From the NCBI GenBank assembly GCA_051985675.1, contig JBPYFJ010000065.1, forward strand, positions 1 through 64,000: 64,000 bases of DNA, written 5' to 3'. Every line of letters starts with the position of its first letter. Within the stretch, counting starts at the first letter, position 1. The position numbers were made by a program, and so were the translations under genes. The stretch is from JAFAXD01 sp051985675 (GTDB lineage Bacteria; Pseudomonadota; Alphaproteobacteria; Rhizobiales; Xanthobacteraceae). This document shows, piece after piece, positions 52,814-62,388 of this stretch. Below the pieces are notes generated by a model that saw only the letters and a program-made list of their open reading frames with translations, did no database searches and was not told the origin of the DNA.

Positions 52814-53453
52814 GGCTCAACTCGCCCGCCCCAAAGGCGCCGATGCGATGTCGATTAAGCGCCAACCACTGCAATGCCATGATCAGATAGCCGTTGTGCA
52901 GCCGACCATCGGCCAGCGCCGCCAGCGCCACATCGATATCGACACACAGTGGTCGCGTATCCTCGGATTCGTGCGCAGCTCCCGCTCGTTCCGGCACCTT
53001 TGTCGAATCGACGACACCGAGGAACATCGCGGTGTACTCATCATTGACGCCCGGCGCTGGCAGAAAGTGGAACAACAAGTGCAGCGACTGCGGCTCAACG
53101 CCAATCTCCTCGACGCATTCGCGCCGCGCTGCCTCTTGCGGCGCCTCGCCGGCTTCCACGTGCCCGGCCACGATCTCGGTCTGCTCGCCGAGGCCCATGG
53201 CCAGATGCGCGGCGAGCCTGAACTGGCGGATCAGCACGACCACATTGCGCGCCGGGTCGACGGCAAGGACACCAATAACCTTGCCGACATGCAGTACGTC
53301 GCGCGCGAGCGACAGGACCGTCCCATCGTGACGCCGCAGGGCGACCCGATAGTGCGCAAAGGTGTGGAAGCCACGCGCCAGGACCTCAGGTGGCGAGGTC
53401 GACGCGTCGGCCGGCGCGTCAGCAAGAGTTTCGCGCGTGATCGGCGGGCTCAT
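52794..53453 (-). CDS. NUDIX hydrolase, ADP-ribose pyrophosphatase-like
   Basis: 219 residues. The Nudix box is intact: GHVEAGEAPQEAARRECVEEIG (residues about 93-114; G-x5-E-x7-R-E-x2-E-E-x-G), giving metal-dependent phosphoanhydride cleavage. Flanking VIGVLAVDPARNVVVLIRQFR is as in NudF / ADP-ribose or GDP-mannose enzymes. The N-terminal extension (about 1-20) is not typical. Operon-like with the hydroxyacid dehydrogenase downstream and yejF upstream. Confidence 0.88.
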   Translation of the reverse strand: MSPPITRETLADAPADASTSPPEVLARGFHTFAHYRVALRRHDGTVLSLARDVLHVGKVIGVLAVDPARNVVVLIRQFRLAAHLAMGLGEQTEIVAGHVEAGEAPQEAARRECVEEIGVEPQSLHLLFHFLPAPGVNDEYTAMFLGVVDSTKVPERAGAAHESEDTRPLCVDIDVALAALADGRLHNGYLIMALQWLALNRHRIGAFGAGELSHDRAGP

Positions 53454-53456
53454 CCG

Positions 53457-55094
53457 CTACTGTGCCACTACACCCTCGGGCGCGGTCTCAAGCTTGAACG
53501 CCGCCGCGAACAGGGCACGTGTGTAGGGATCTTTCGGATTGGCGAACACCTCGCCCGCCGGACCCTCTTCAACGACTTTGCCGTTGCGCATGACCATGAC
53601 CCGGCACGCGAGCGCGCCCACCACCTTGAGATCGTGCGAGATGAACACGTAGGTGAGCTCGCGGCGCTTCTGCAGGTCGCGCAGCAGGTCGACGATCTGC
53701 GCCTGGATCAGCATGTCGAGCGCGCTTGTCGGTTCGTCGAGCACCACGAACGTCGGCTCCAGCACGATGGCACGCGCCACCGCGATGCGCTGGCGCTGGC
53801 CGCCGGAAAACTCGTGCGGGTACCGGAAGCGCGTCGCCGGGTCGAGCCCAACGTCGGTCAGAGCGCGCACGACTTTCTGCTCGCGCTCAGCCGCCGTCAG
53901 GTTCGGCTGATGCACCCAGAGCCCTTCCTCGATCACGCTCGCGATCGACATGCGCGGCGACAGCGAGCCGTAGGGATCCTGGAACACGATCTGCATGTCG
54001 CGGCGATGCGGCCGCATCCGCTTGAAGCCAAGGCCGTGGATCGGCTCGCCAAGAAATACGACCGGGCCGTCCGAGGAAATGAGCCGGAGGATCGCGAGTC
54101 CGAGTGTGGTCTTGCCTGAGCCCGATTCTCCCACGATGCCGAGCGTTTCTCCCTTGCGCACCTCGATCGATACGCCGTCGACCGCCTTGATGTGACCCAC
54201 GGTTCGCCGCAGAACGCCGCGTTTGATCGGGAACCAGACTTTGAGGTCGTCGGTCTTGATGACGATTGATCCGCTCGGATTAAGCTCTGGCGCTTTGCCT
54301 TTGGGCTCCGCCGCCAGGAGTTCGCGCGTATAGGGATGCTGGGGCGTGCGGAATACCTCCGCAACCGCGCCATGCTCGACGATCTTGCCCTGCTTCATGA
54401 TGCAGACGCGGTCCGCGAGCTTGCGCACAATCCCAAGGTCATGGGTGATGAACAGGATCGCCATCCCGCAACGCGACTGGATCTCCTTGAGCAAACCCAG
54501 GATCTGCGCCTGCACCGTGACGTCGAGCGCAGTCGTCGGCTCGTCAGCGATCAGCAGATCGGGTTCGTTCGCCAGCGCCATCGCGATCATCACCCGCTGG
54601 CGTTGGCCGCCTGATAACTGGTGCGGATAGGCCGTGAGCCGCTCCTCCGGATCACGGATGCCGACTTGGCCCAGCAGCTCGATTATGCGGGCGCGCGCGG
54701 CGGCGCCGGCTAGTCCACGGTGCAGCAGCAGGATCTCTGCGATCTGCTTTTCGATCGTGTGCAGCGGATTGAGCGAAGTCATCGGCTCTTGGAACACGAT
54801 CGTAATCTCGTCGCCGCGTACGCGTCGCATCTCGCGTTCGTTCATTGCGATCAGTTCGCGACCGTTGAATCGGATTTCACCGGAGGGATGATGCGCCGAC
54901 GGGTAGGGCAGGAGCTTCATGATCGAGAGTGCGGTCACCGACTTGCCGGAGCCAGATTCGCCGACCAGCGCCAAGGTTTCGCCCTTGGCGAGGTCGAAGG
55001 ACACGCGATCGACCGCCAGCGTCTCGCGTCCGCCTTGCCGAAATGCGACCGAGAGATCGCGCACCGAGAGCAGGGGAGGGGTGGTAGCGTCCAT
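53457..55094 (-). CDS. yejF: Double-ATPase ABC subunit, peptide importer
   Basis: 545 residues with two complete ATPase domains, as in YejF. Domain 1 (about 8-265): GESGSGKS, LSGGQRQRVMIAMAL, LLIADEPTTALD; domain 2 (about 285-530): GESGSGKT, FSGGQRQRIAVARAI, FVVLDEPTSALD. Energises uptake of peptides or microcin C-like compounds. Starts with ATG 55094 (a GTG at 55097 is also possible). Last gene of the SBP-SBP-yejB-yejE-yejF operon; 7 bases from yejE. Confidence 0.93.
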   Translation of the reverse strand: MDATTPPLLSVRDLSVAFRQGGRETLAVDRVSFDLAKGETLALVGESGSGKSVTALSIMKLLPYPSAHHPSGEIRFNGRELIAMNEREMRRVRGDEITIVFQEPMTSLNPLHTIEKQIAEILLLHRGLAGAAARARIIELLGQVGIRDPEERLTAYPHQLSGGQRQRVMIAMALANEPDLLIADEPTTALDVTVQAQILGLLKEIQSRCGMAILFITHDLGIVRKLADRVCIMKQGKIVEHGAVAEVFRTPQHPYTRELLAAEPKGKAPELNPSGSIVIKTDDLKVWFPIKRGVLRRTVGHIKAVDGVSIEVRKGETLGIVGESGSGKTTLGLAILRLISSDGPVVFLGEPIHGLGFKRMRPHRRDMQIVFQDPYGSLSPRMSIASVIEEGLWVHQPNLTAAEREQKVVRALTDVGLDPATRFRYPHEFSGGQRQRIAVARAIVLEPTFVVLDEPTSALDMLIQAQIVDLLRDLQKRRELTYVFISHDLKVVGALACRVMVMRNGKVVEEGPAGEVFANPKDPYTRALFAAAFKLETAPEGVVAQ

Positions 55095-55100
55095 CACAAG

Positions 55101-56282
55101 TCACCCGAACGTTTTGCGCGGGTCAAACGCGTCGCGCACCGCCTCGCCAACAAAGATCAGCAATGACAGCATGATGGCGACCGTGAAAAATCCGGTGATC
55201 CCGAGCCACGGCGCCTGAATGTTGGCTTTGCCCTGCGAGAGCAGTTCGCCCAGCGATGGCGACCCAGGCGGCAGACCAAACCCGAGGAAATCGAGCGCGG
55301 TCAGTTGCATGACCGACGATGACACGATGAATGGCAGGAACGTGATGGTGGCCACCATGGCGTTCGGCAGCAGATGCCGGAACATGATCACGCGGTTGGA
55401 CACGCCGAGTGCGCGCGCCGCCTGGATATATTCGAAATTACGGCCGCGCAGGAATTCGGCACGCACCAGCCCGACCAGCGAGACCCAGGAAAACAGCAGC
55501 AGGATGCCAAGCAACACGAAGAAGCCCGGGACCAGCATCGACGAGATGATAAGCAGGAGATAGAGCGGCGGCACCGACGTCCAGATCTCGATCACGCGCT
55601 GAAAAATGAGGTCGGTCAATCCGCCGAAAAACCCCTGTACGGCGCCCGCCGCGATGCCGATGACCGAGGAAATCGCCGTCAGGATCAGGCCAAACAGCAC
55701 CGAGATGCGGAACCCATAGATAATGCGGGTGAGCACGTCGCGTCCTTGGTCGTCGGTGCCGAGCCAATTGTATTCAAGATCGCTGCAGCTCTTGAGCCCC
55801 TTGCGCTCGACGACCTGCTTGCACTGTGCTTCGGTCAGCATCCAGGTTGGCGGCGAGGGCGCGGGCGTCGGCAGATCGAGGTTGTGGGTGTTGTAGGAGT
55901 AGCGGATCGGCGGCCAGACCATGAAGCCGCCCTTCTCGGCGATCAGCTTTTGCAAGTAAGGATCGCGATAATCGGCGGCGGTTTCGAAATCGCCTCCGAA
56001 GGTGGTTTCCGGATAGGTCACGAACACCGGGAAGAACCACTTGCCCTCGTAGCTAATGAAATATGGACGATCGTTGGCGATGAACTCGGCAAACAGCGTG
56101 ACGACAAATAACACCAGAAAGATCCAGAACGACAGGTAGCCGCGCCGATTGGCCTTGAAGTTCTGCCACCGCCGGCTATTGAGTGGCGACATCCGAAGCG
56201 GCCGCAGCTCGGGAGGGACAAGCAGCCCGCCCGGGGTGACGGTGGTGAGTTCCGGAGATTCCGTTGCGACGCGCTGCTCCAT
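55101..56282 (-). CDS. yejE: Peptide ABC transporter permease
   Basis: 393-residue permease with an N-terminal helix, a large periplasmic insert (about 70-170, with WPPIRYSYNTHNLDLPTPAPSP), then five helices with the ATPase loop RALGVSNRVIMFRHLLPNA. Such an insert is typical of YejE. The ATG at 56282 follows AGGA by 6 bases and comes 2 bases after the yejB stop; a TTG at 56303 is less likely. Confidence 0.92.
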   Translation of the reverse strand: MEQRVATESPELTTVTPGGLLVPPELRPLRMSPLNSRRWQNFKANRRGYLSFWIFLVLFVVTLFAEFIANDRPYFISYEGKWFFPVFVTYPETTFGGDFETAADYRDPYLQKLIAEKGGFMVWPPIRYSYNTHNLDLPTPAPSPPTWMLTEAQCKQVVERKGLKSCSDLEYNWLGTDDQGRDVLTRIIYGFRISVLFGLILTAISSVIGIAAGAVQGFFGGLTDLIFQRVIEIWTSVPPLYLLLIISSMLVPGFFVLLGILLLFSWVSLVGLVRAEFLRGRNFEYIQAARALGVSNRVIMFRHLLPNAMVATITFLPFIVSSSVMQLTALDFLGFGLPPGSPSLGELLSQGKANIQAPWLGITGFFTVAIMLSLLIFVGEAVRDAFDPRKTFG

Positions 56283-56283
56283 C

Positions 56284-57399
56284 TCAGGTCCTGCGCGCTT
56301 CAAAGTCGATGCGAGGATCGACCAACGTGTATGTGAGATCGGAAATCAGCCCGACCACGAGCCCGATCAGCGCAAAGATGTAGAGATTCGCGAACACCAC
56401 CGGATAATCGCGGTTGAGCACGCTCTCGAAGCTCAACAGACCGAGGCCGTCGAGCGAAAAGATCGTTTCGATCAGCAGCGAGCCCGCAAAAAATGCGTGG
56501 ATGAATGCGCCCGGAAAACCCGCGATGACCAGCAGCATCGCATTGCGGAAGACGTGTCCATAGAGCACCTGGCGTTGGGTGCAGCCCTTCGCGCGCGCGG
56601 TAAGCACGTATTGCTTGCGGATCTCATCCAGGAATGAGTTTTTGGTGAGCAGCGTCGTGGTTGCGAACGCGCCCAGCCCGATGGAGATCAGTGGCAGAAT
56701 CAGATGCCAGAAATAGTCGAGGATCTTCTGCCACCAGGTCAGCTGCATCCAATCGTCGGACGTCAATCCCCGCAGCGGAAACCAATCGAGAAACGACCCG
56801 CCGGCGAACAGCACGATCAGCAGAATAGCGAACAGAAACCCCGGAATGGCGTAACCGACGATGATGACTGAGGAGGTCCAGACGTCGAACGGCGAGCCGT
56901 CCTTGACCGCCTTCCGGATGCCGAGTGGGATCGAAATCAGGTTGGCGAATATCGCCATCCAGATGCCGAGCGACATCGACACTGGCAGTTTCTCCCTGAT
57001 CAGATCGATCACCCGCGTGTCGCGGAAATAACTCTTGCCGAAGTCGAACGTGATGAAGTTCTTCATCATCAGAAAGAAGCGCTCGTAGGCCGGCTTGTCG
57101 AAGCCGTATTGCTTCTCGAGCTTCTTGATGAACTCCGGATCGAGTCCCTGGGCGCCGCGATATTTCGAACTGGCGGAATCGAGCCCGGAGGCGCCTTGCA
57201 TCTGACCGCGGGCGCCGAAATCGCCGCTGGCGGAACCGGAGATGCGGGAGGTGGCGCCCGTGTCGGAACCGGACAGCTGGGCGATCACCCGTTCCACCGG
57301 CCCGCCCGGCGCAAACTGCACCACCACAAAGGCAACGACCATGATTCCGAACAGGGTCGGAATCATCAGCAAGATGCGGCGTATGATGTAAGCGCCCAT
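56284..57399 (-). CDS. yejB: Peptide ABC transporter permease
   Basis: 371-residue permease of the DppB/YejB type. N-terminal YIIRRILLMIPTLFGIMVVAF, a periplasmic insert of about 90 residues (Ser/Gly-rich with ISGSASGDFGARG, then FIKKLEKQYGFDKPAYERFF) usual for YejB, and a cytoplasmic loop LTARAKGCTQRQVLYGHVFRN. The ATG at 57399 begins the first helix; the upstream 27 codons are not protein-like. Confidence 0.92.
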   Translation of the reverse strand: MGAYIIRRILLMIPTLFGIMVVAFVVVQFAPGGPVERVIAQLSGSDTGATSRISGSASGDFGARGQMQGASGLDSASSKYRGAQGLDPEFIKKLEKQYGFDKPAYERFFLMMKNFITFDFGKSYFRDTRVIDLIREKLPVSMSLGIWMAIFANLISIPLGIRKAVKDGSPFDVWTSSVIIVGYAIPGFLFAILLIVLFAGGSFLDWFPLRGLTSDDWMQLTWWQKILDYFWHLILPLISIGLGAFATTTLLTKNSFLDEIRKQYVLTARAKGCTQRQVLYGHVFRNAMLLVIAGFPGAFIHAFFAGSLLIETIFSLDGLGLLSFESVLNRDYPVVFANLYIFALIGLVVGLISDLTYTLVDPRIDFEARRT

Positions 57400-57527
57400 A
57401 AACTCTCTGCCAGTCCGGCTTTTGTCGTCCGGCCGACGCGGGACTCGGTTGCGGGCAACGGCCCTTCCCAGCACCGGCAAGATAGAGACCTGGCGGGCCC
57501 GGACAAGCCCGGCCAGGCGCGAAACGT

Positions 57528-59453
57528 TTATCCGGCCCGCTGCGACTTGCTCGCTTTATCCTGGTCGTACCACCAGGTCTCCGGAACTCCGCGGGCGTAG
57601 CGCGGTTTTGTCGCGGGTTGTCCGAAAACGTCCCAATAAGCGATCCAATGCGACGCCTTATACCACTGCGGGACCCAATATCGTCCGGCGCGAAACAGGC
57701 GATCGAGTGCGCGACAGGCGGTCACCAGCGCCGGCCGGCTGTTGGCCGCAATGATTTGCTCGATCATCGCGTCGATGGCTGGGTCGGCAACGCCGGCGAG
57801 GTTCTGTGCGCCGGGTTGGGCGGCGGCGGCGGACGAGAAATACGTACGCAACGAATCGCCGGGAGTTGTTGAGAAGCTCGCGCGCTGGACCACGATATCG
57901 AAGTCGAAATCGTCCTCGCGCTTCTTGAACTGCACCGGATCGACCTGGCGCAGGCTCGCTTCAACGCCGATGATGCCCAGGTTCTTGATGAACAGCATGT
58001 GATGCGGCTCGAACGTTCCCTCGTCGATGAGGAACTCGATGGAGAGGCGCTGGCCGCTCGGAAGCACCCGTTTGCCGTCTTTGACGACGATGCTCGCGTC
58101 CGTGAGCAGTTGTCCGGCCTTGCGCAGCAGCGTGCGGTCCTGGCCGGATCCATCCGACACCGGCGGCACGAACGGTTCGCCGAACACCTCGTCAGGCACC
58201 TTGCCGCGAAACGGCTCCAGCAGCGCGAGTTCCTCCGGCCCGGGCGGCCCCTTCGCCATCATGTCGGAATTCTGGAAAATCGAATGCGTGCGATCGTAAG
58301 CGCCGAACATGATATTCTTGTTGGTCCATTCGAAGTCGAATGCGTAGTTGAGCGCCTCGCGAAGCTTTGGATCCTTGAACTTCTCCCGCCGCGTGTTGAT
58401 GAACCAGCCCTGCGCTCCGGACGGAGTGTCGTCGGGCAGGACTCCCTTCTTGACGCGCCCTTCGCGGATTGCCGGAAAGTCATAGCGCGTTTGCCACGTA
58501 CGCGAGGTAAATTCCTCGCGAAACAGATATGTCTTGCCAGTAAATCCCTCGAAGCCGACGTCGCGGTCGCGATAGTATTCGAAACGCACCCGATCGAAGT
58601 TGTAGAGCCCGATCGCGACCGGGAGCTTGGCGCCCCACCAATTCTTCACGCGATCGTACGCAATCCAGCGGCCGGGCACAAATTCCCCGACCTTGTAGGG
58701 ACCCGAACCGAGTGGAATGTCGAGGGTCGACTCATCGAAGCGGCGTGTCGAATAGTAGGTGCGCGAGAAGATCGGCATCGCGGCCACGAATAGCGGGACG
58801 TCGCGGGCGCGCTTCTCCTTGAACCGCACGACGACGCTATCATCGTCAACCACCCGCGCATCGATCATGTCGCGCAGCATGATCGTGATCTGGGGGTGGC
58901 CCTGCTCCTTGAGGATGTTGAGCGAGAACGCGACGTCGGCGGCGGTCAAGGGGCTTCCGTCGTGAAACAGCGCATCCCGCCGCAGCAGGAAGCGATACGT
59001 GAGGCCGTCGGGGGAGACGCGCACCGCGCGCGCCACGAGGCCATACAATGCGTCGGGCTCGTCGACGGCGCGCGTCATCAGTGACGCGAAGGTCAGTTCC
59101 ATTCCCTGTGCGGCGTCCCCGCGCAGGATAAAACTGTTGAGCGAGTTAAAGGTCAGGAAGTTTTGGTTGAAGAGGGTGGTCGGTCCGATCTGCGAAAAAG
59201 TTCCGCCCTTCGGCGCACCCGGATCGACATAGTCGAAGTGCGCGAAGTCGGGCGAATATTTCAGGTCGCCGAAGACCGACAGACCGTGGCGCTCGGGATC
59301 CTGTTCCGCCATCGCGGAGCGCTGCGGGTCTGCAAACGGGACGGCCAGAGCACCAAGCGCACCGGCGCCGAGGATCAGCGAATGGCGCCGCGACAGCGCA
59401 CCTCGTCCCGCCGCACGAGAAAGCAATGACGGGGAGGATCCCGTCTTGCTCAT
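57528..59453 (-). CDS. Peptide ABC transporter binding protein (YejA-like), copy 2
   Basis: 641 residues of the SBP_bac_5 (OppA/DppA/YejA) family. Signal peptide near SRRHSLILGAGALGALAVPF, a twin-arginine-like SRRHS; mature start HGLSVFGDLKYSPDFAHFDYVDP. Other blocks: LFHDGSPLTAADVAFSL, FVPGRWIAYDRVKNWWG, LREALNYAFDFEW. The start overlaps the stop of the next gene (ATGA). With its paralogue at 59450 it makes two consecutive binding proteins before yejBEF. Confidence 0.9.
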   Translation of the reverse strand: MSKTGSSPSLLSRAAGRGALSRRHSLILGAGALGALAVPFADPQRSAMAEQDPERHGLSVFGDLKYSPDFAHFDYVDPGAPKGGTFSQIGPTTLFNQNFLTFNSLNSFILRGDAAQGMELTFASLMTRAVDEPDALYGLVARAVRVSPDGLTYRFLLRRDALFHDGSPLTAADVAFSLNILKEQGHPQITIMLRDMIDARVVDDDSVVVRFKEKRARDVPLFVAAMPIFSRTYYSTRRFDESTLDIPLGSGPYKVGEFVPGRWIAYDRVKNWWGAKLPVAIGLYNFDRVRFEYYRDRDVGFEGFTGKTYLFREEFTSRTWQTRYDFPAIREGRVKKGVLPDDTPSGAQGWFINTRREKFKDPKLREALNYAFDFEWTNKNIMFGAYDRTHSIFQNSDMMAKGPPGPEELALLEPFRGKVPDEVFGEPFVPPVSDGSGQDRTLLRKAGQLLTDASIVVKDGKRVLPSGQRLSIEFLIDEGTFEPHHMLFIKNLGIIGVEASLRQVDPVQFKKREDDFDFDIVVQRASFSTTPGDSLRTYFSSAAAAQPGAQNLAGVADPAIDAMIEQIIAANSRPALVTACRALDRLFRAGRYWVPQWYKASHWIAYWDVFGQPATKPRYARGVPETWWYDQDKASKSQRAG

Positions 59454-61336
59454 GACCGGCGTCCGAGCTTCGCGGCCCTCTCCGCATCCCACCACCAGAT
59501 CGTCGGAAACGCGGCCGCGCCATATTCCGGCATCGTGTCGGGACGCCCGAAGCGGTCCCAACGAACGGTTCGCTGTTTACCGTAGGTCCATTGCGGCACG
59601 ACGTAATGGTTCCACAGCAGCACCCGATCAAGCGCTCTGGTGGCGGCCACCAGTTCGTCGCGGCCCTTGGCGAAAATTACGCGGCGGATCAGCTCGTCGA
59701 CTGCGGGATTCTTGATACCCGCGATGTTGCGCGACCCCGGCTGGTCGGCGGCTTGCGAGCCCCAGAAGCCGCGCTGTTCGTTGCCGGGGGAGAGCGATTG
59801 GCCCCAGGAATAGGTGATGATGTCGAAGTCGAACTGTCGCAATCGGTTCTCGTATTGCGCCTCGTCGACGGTTCGGACCGTGGCATCGATCCCGATGCGC
59901 TCGAGCGAGGGCTTGAAGAACATGGCGACGCGCTCGAATTGCGGCGATTCGACCAGAAATTCCAGGGTCAGCGGCTCGCCGGTCCTGGCATTGACCAGTG
60001 CCTGGTTGCGCACCTCGTACCCGGCCTCGCGCAGCAGCCGCAGCGCCTCGCGCAGATTGCCGCGCACCGCGTCGGGATTGCCGGCGGTCGGATTGTGATA
60101 AGGCCGCGTGAACAAGTCCGCCGGAACCTTGTCGCGCACTGTCTCCAGGATCTCGAGTTCCCGGCCCTGCGGCAGTCCGGTTGCAGCCAGTTCCGTGCCT
60201 TCGAAGAAGCTAGCGATGCGCTTGTATTGTCCGAAGAAGATTTGCTTGTTCATCTCCTCGAAGTCGAACGCAAAATTGAGAGCGCGGCGCACGCGCGGGT
60301 CCTTGAACTTGTCACGGCGCAGATTGAATACGAATGCCTGCATGATGCCGACACTGCGAATCGGAAACTCTTCCTTGATCACTCGCCCGTCCTTGACGGC
60401 GGGAAAATCGTAGGCGGTCGCCCACTCCTTGGCGCTGTTCTCCGCGCGCCAGTCGACCCGATCCGCCTTGAACGCCTCGATGGCGACAGTCGCGTCGCGG
60501 AAGTATTCGAAGCGCAGCTCGTCGAAATTATCGCGACCGATGTTCACGTTGAGGTCCTTGCCCCAATAATCTTTGACGCGCTCGAACACGATGGTGCGGG
60601 CCGGCACGAATTCCTTGATCCGATAGGCCCCATTGCCAAGCGGCGGCTCTAGCGTCGTTGCGGCGATGTCGCGTTTGTTGCCGGACTTGTCGGTGCCTTC
60701 CCACCAGTGCTTAGCGAGCACGTTGATCTGCCCGACGATCTGCGGCAGCTCGCGGTTACCCGGCTCGTCGAATGTGAACCTCACCTCGCGATCGCCGGTT
60801 TTTTCCCATTTGACGACGTGACGATAGTAGGCGGCGTAGCGCGGGTCGTTGTTCTTGAAAGCCTCGAACGAGAAGATGACATCGTCAGCCGTGACCGGCG
60901 CGCCATCGTGCCAACGCGCGTTGGGGCGCAGCCGATAGGTCGCTGACGAAAAATCATCTGGATAAGTGACGCCTTCGGCGAGCAGACCGTACTCGGTCGA
61001 CACTTCATCGAGGGCGGACGCCATCAGGGTATCGTGGATGAGGTCGATGCCGGCGGAGAGCGCACCCTTCACACCGGCGACAACCATGTTGAAATTGTCA
61101 AACGTGCCGAGCGCAATCTGGCGCACGCTGCCGCCCTTGGGGGCCTGCGGGTTGACGTAGTCGAAGTGAGCGAACCCCGGGGGATATTTGACGTTTCCAA
61201 ATAGCGATACCCCGTGCCGCCAGACCGGTTCCGCGGTCTGTGCCGACGCTCGCGTCAGGCGCTGCGGCGCCAACGTCGTGAACGGTAAGGCAAGTGCGCT
61301 TCCGACGAGCGCACGGCGAGTGAAGCGGATCGACAC
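59450..61336 (-). CDS. Peptide ABC transporter binding protein (YejA-like), copy 1
   Basis: 628 residues, first gene of the operon, paralogous to the next (shared HGVSLFGNVKYPPGFAHFDYV, APVTADDVIFSFEAFK, FVPARTIVFERVKDYWG, RRALNFAFDFEEMN). Twin-arginine signal IRFTRRALVGSALALPF. A GTG at 61336 follows GGGAGG by 4 bases and gives this start; another GTG at 61360 lacks a ribosome site. Divergence between the copies suggests different peptide preferences (inferred). Confidence 0.88.
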   Translation of the reverse strand: MSIRFTRRALVGSALALPFTTLAPQRLTRASAQTAEPVWRHGVSLFGNVKYPPGFAHFDYVNPQAPKGGSVRQIALGTFDNFNMVVAGVKGALSAGIDLIHDTLMASALDEVSTEYGLLAEGVTYPDDFSSATYRLRPNARWHDGAPVTADDVIFSFEAFKNNDPRYAAYYRHVVKWEKTGDREVRFTFDEPGNRELPQIVGQINVLAKHWWEGTDKSGNKRDIAATTLEPPLGNGAYRIKEFVPARTIVFERVKDYWGKDLNVNIGRDNFDELRFEYFRDATVAIEAFKADRVDWRAENSAKEWATAYDFPAVKDGRVIKEEFPIRSVGIMQAFVFNLRRDKFKDPRVRRALNFAFDFEEMNKQIFFGQYKRIASFFEGTELAATGLPQGRELEILETVRDKVPADLFTRPYHNPTAGNPDAVRGNLREALRLLREAGYEVRNQALVNARTGEPLTLEFLVESPQFERVAMFFKPSLERIGIDATVRTVDEAQYENRLRQFDFDIITYSWGQSLSPGNEQRGFWGSQAADQPGSRNIAGIKNPAVDELIRRVIFAKGRDELVAATRALDRVLLWNHYVVPQWTYGKQRTVRWDRFGRPDTMPEYGAAAFPTIWWWDAERAAKLGRRS

Positions 61337-61570
61337 GAGGCCTCCCAGGATGTCCGTCACCAGGTGCGATGCCTCAAGATAGTGCCAGAGAGGCGGCGCA
61401 TCGCATTAAACTTAACTCACGTCCCAGTAACCTGCCGGTAATGCCGGGATTGGCCCCGATCACACCGCGGCGCCAATATCGCCGCCCCGGTCGGCAACGG
61501 TCGCGGCGGGCTGACTGCCGCGGCAACATACCACCACGCGGTCAGGGCGGCGCGCGCGTCCTCGACCTGC

Positions 61571-62248
61571 TCACTGCTTCGGCGATGCTGCAGCGTCGGC
61601 TGGCTGTCCCGGTGCCGGCTTGCCAGCTTCGGGCTTACCGGCATCCGGCTTGCCAGCTTCGGGCTTGCCGGCTTCGGCCGTCGGTTTGGCACCTTCGGGA
61701 GGTTTGCTCGCGGTCTCGGTCGGCAGTGGCTTGGGATTGTCGGACAGCGTGTTGAGATAATCGATCACGTCGGCGCGCTGCTGTGGGCGCGGCAAGCCGG
61801 CAAACGACATCGCGGTCCCGGGAATGTATCCGCGCGGGTTCGCCAGAAAGTCGTTCAGCTCCGGGATCGTCCAATCGCCGCCCTTGGCCTTCATGGCCGC
61901 CGAATAGTTGAATCCCGGCTCGACTTTGGGCCGGCCGACGATGCCCCACAGGTTCGGGCCGACTTTGTTTGGGCCGCCCTTCTCGAACGTGTGGCAGGTC
62001 TGACAGACCTTGGCGACGGATTCGCCGCGCTTTGGGTCCGCGCTCGCAAGCAATTGCCCAAGCGATTCCTGCGGGGCGGCGGGCGCCGCACCGCCCCCTT
62101 CCGCCTTTTCCGGAATCGCGATCTCGTACCCTGGCTTGCTTGGTTCGGGCGGGCTGAAAATTGCACCGGCCGCAATGTTGAGCCCCAGAAGACACAGGCA
62201 CGTGAACAGGATGGCGCCAAGGATCTTGTTGATTTCAAACGAATCCAT
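61571..62248 (-). CDS. Membrane-anchored cytochrome c, CycM-like
   Basis: 225 residues: an N-terminal membrane anchor (INKILGAILFTCLCLLGLNIA), a linker, a monohaem domain with CQTCH near 82 and axial Met in IPGTAMSFAGLPRPQQRADVIDYL, and a C-terminal tail of repeated EAGKP/DAGKP units (about 195-215). CycM links the bc1 complex to the aa3 oxidase in Bradyrhizobium. ATG 62248 (MDSFEINKI). Divergent from kdsB. The Pro/Ala tail is probably disordered. Confidence 0.88.
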   Translation of the reverse strand: MDSFEINKILGAILFTCLCLLGLNIAAGAIFSPPEPSKPGYEIAIPEKAEGGGAAPAAPQESLGQLLASADPKRGESVAKVCQTCHTFEKGGPNKVGPNLWGIVGRPKVEPGFNYSAAMKAKGGDWTIPELNDFLANPRGYIPGTAMSFAGLPRPQQRADVIDYLNTLSDNPKPLPTETASKPPEGAKPTAEAGKPEAGKPDAGKPEAGKPAPGQPADAAASPKQ

Positions 62249-62388
62249 TGCGCAACGGCTCCGGGAATTTCGGCTGGCCGGGCCGGAACTGGCCCCCTTG
62301 ACGGGGCTCAGATAGCCGGTTTGCCGGGGACCTTGCAACCCGTATAAGCGAGCCGAACTGGCGCGATTTGCCTCATTGGTTCCGAGCC

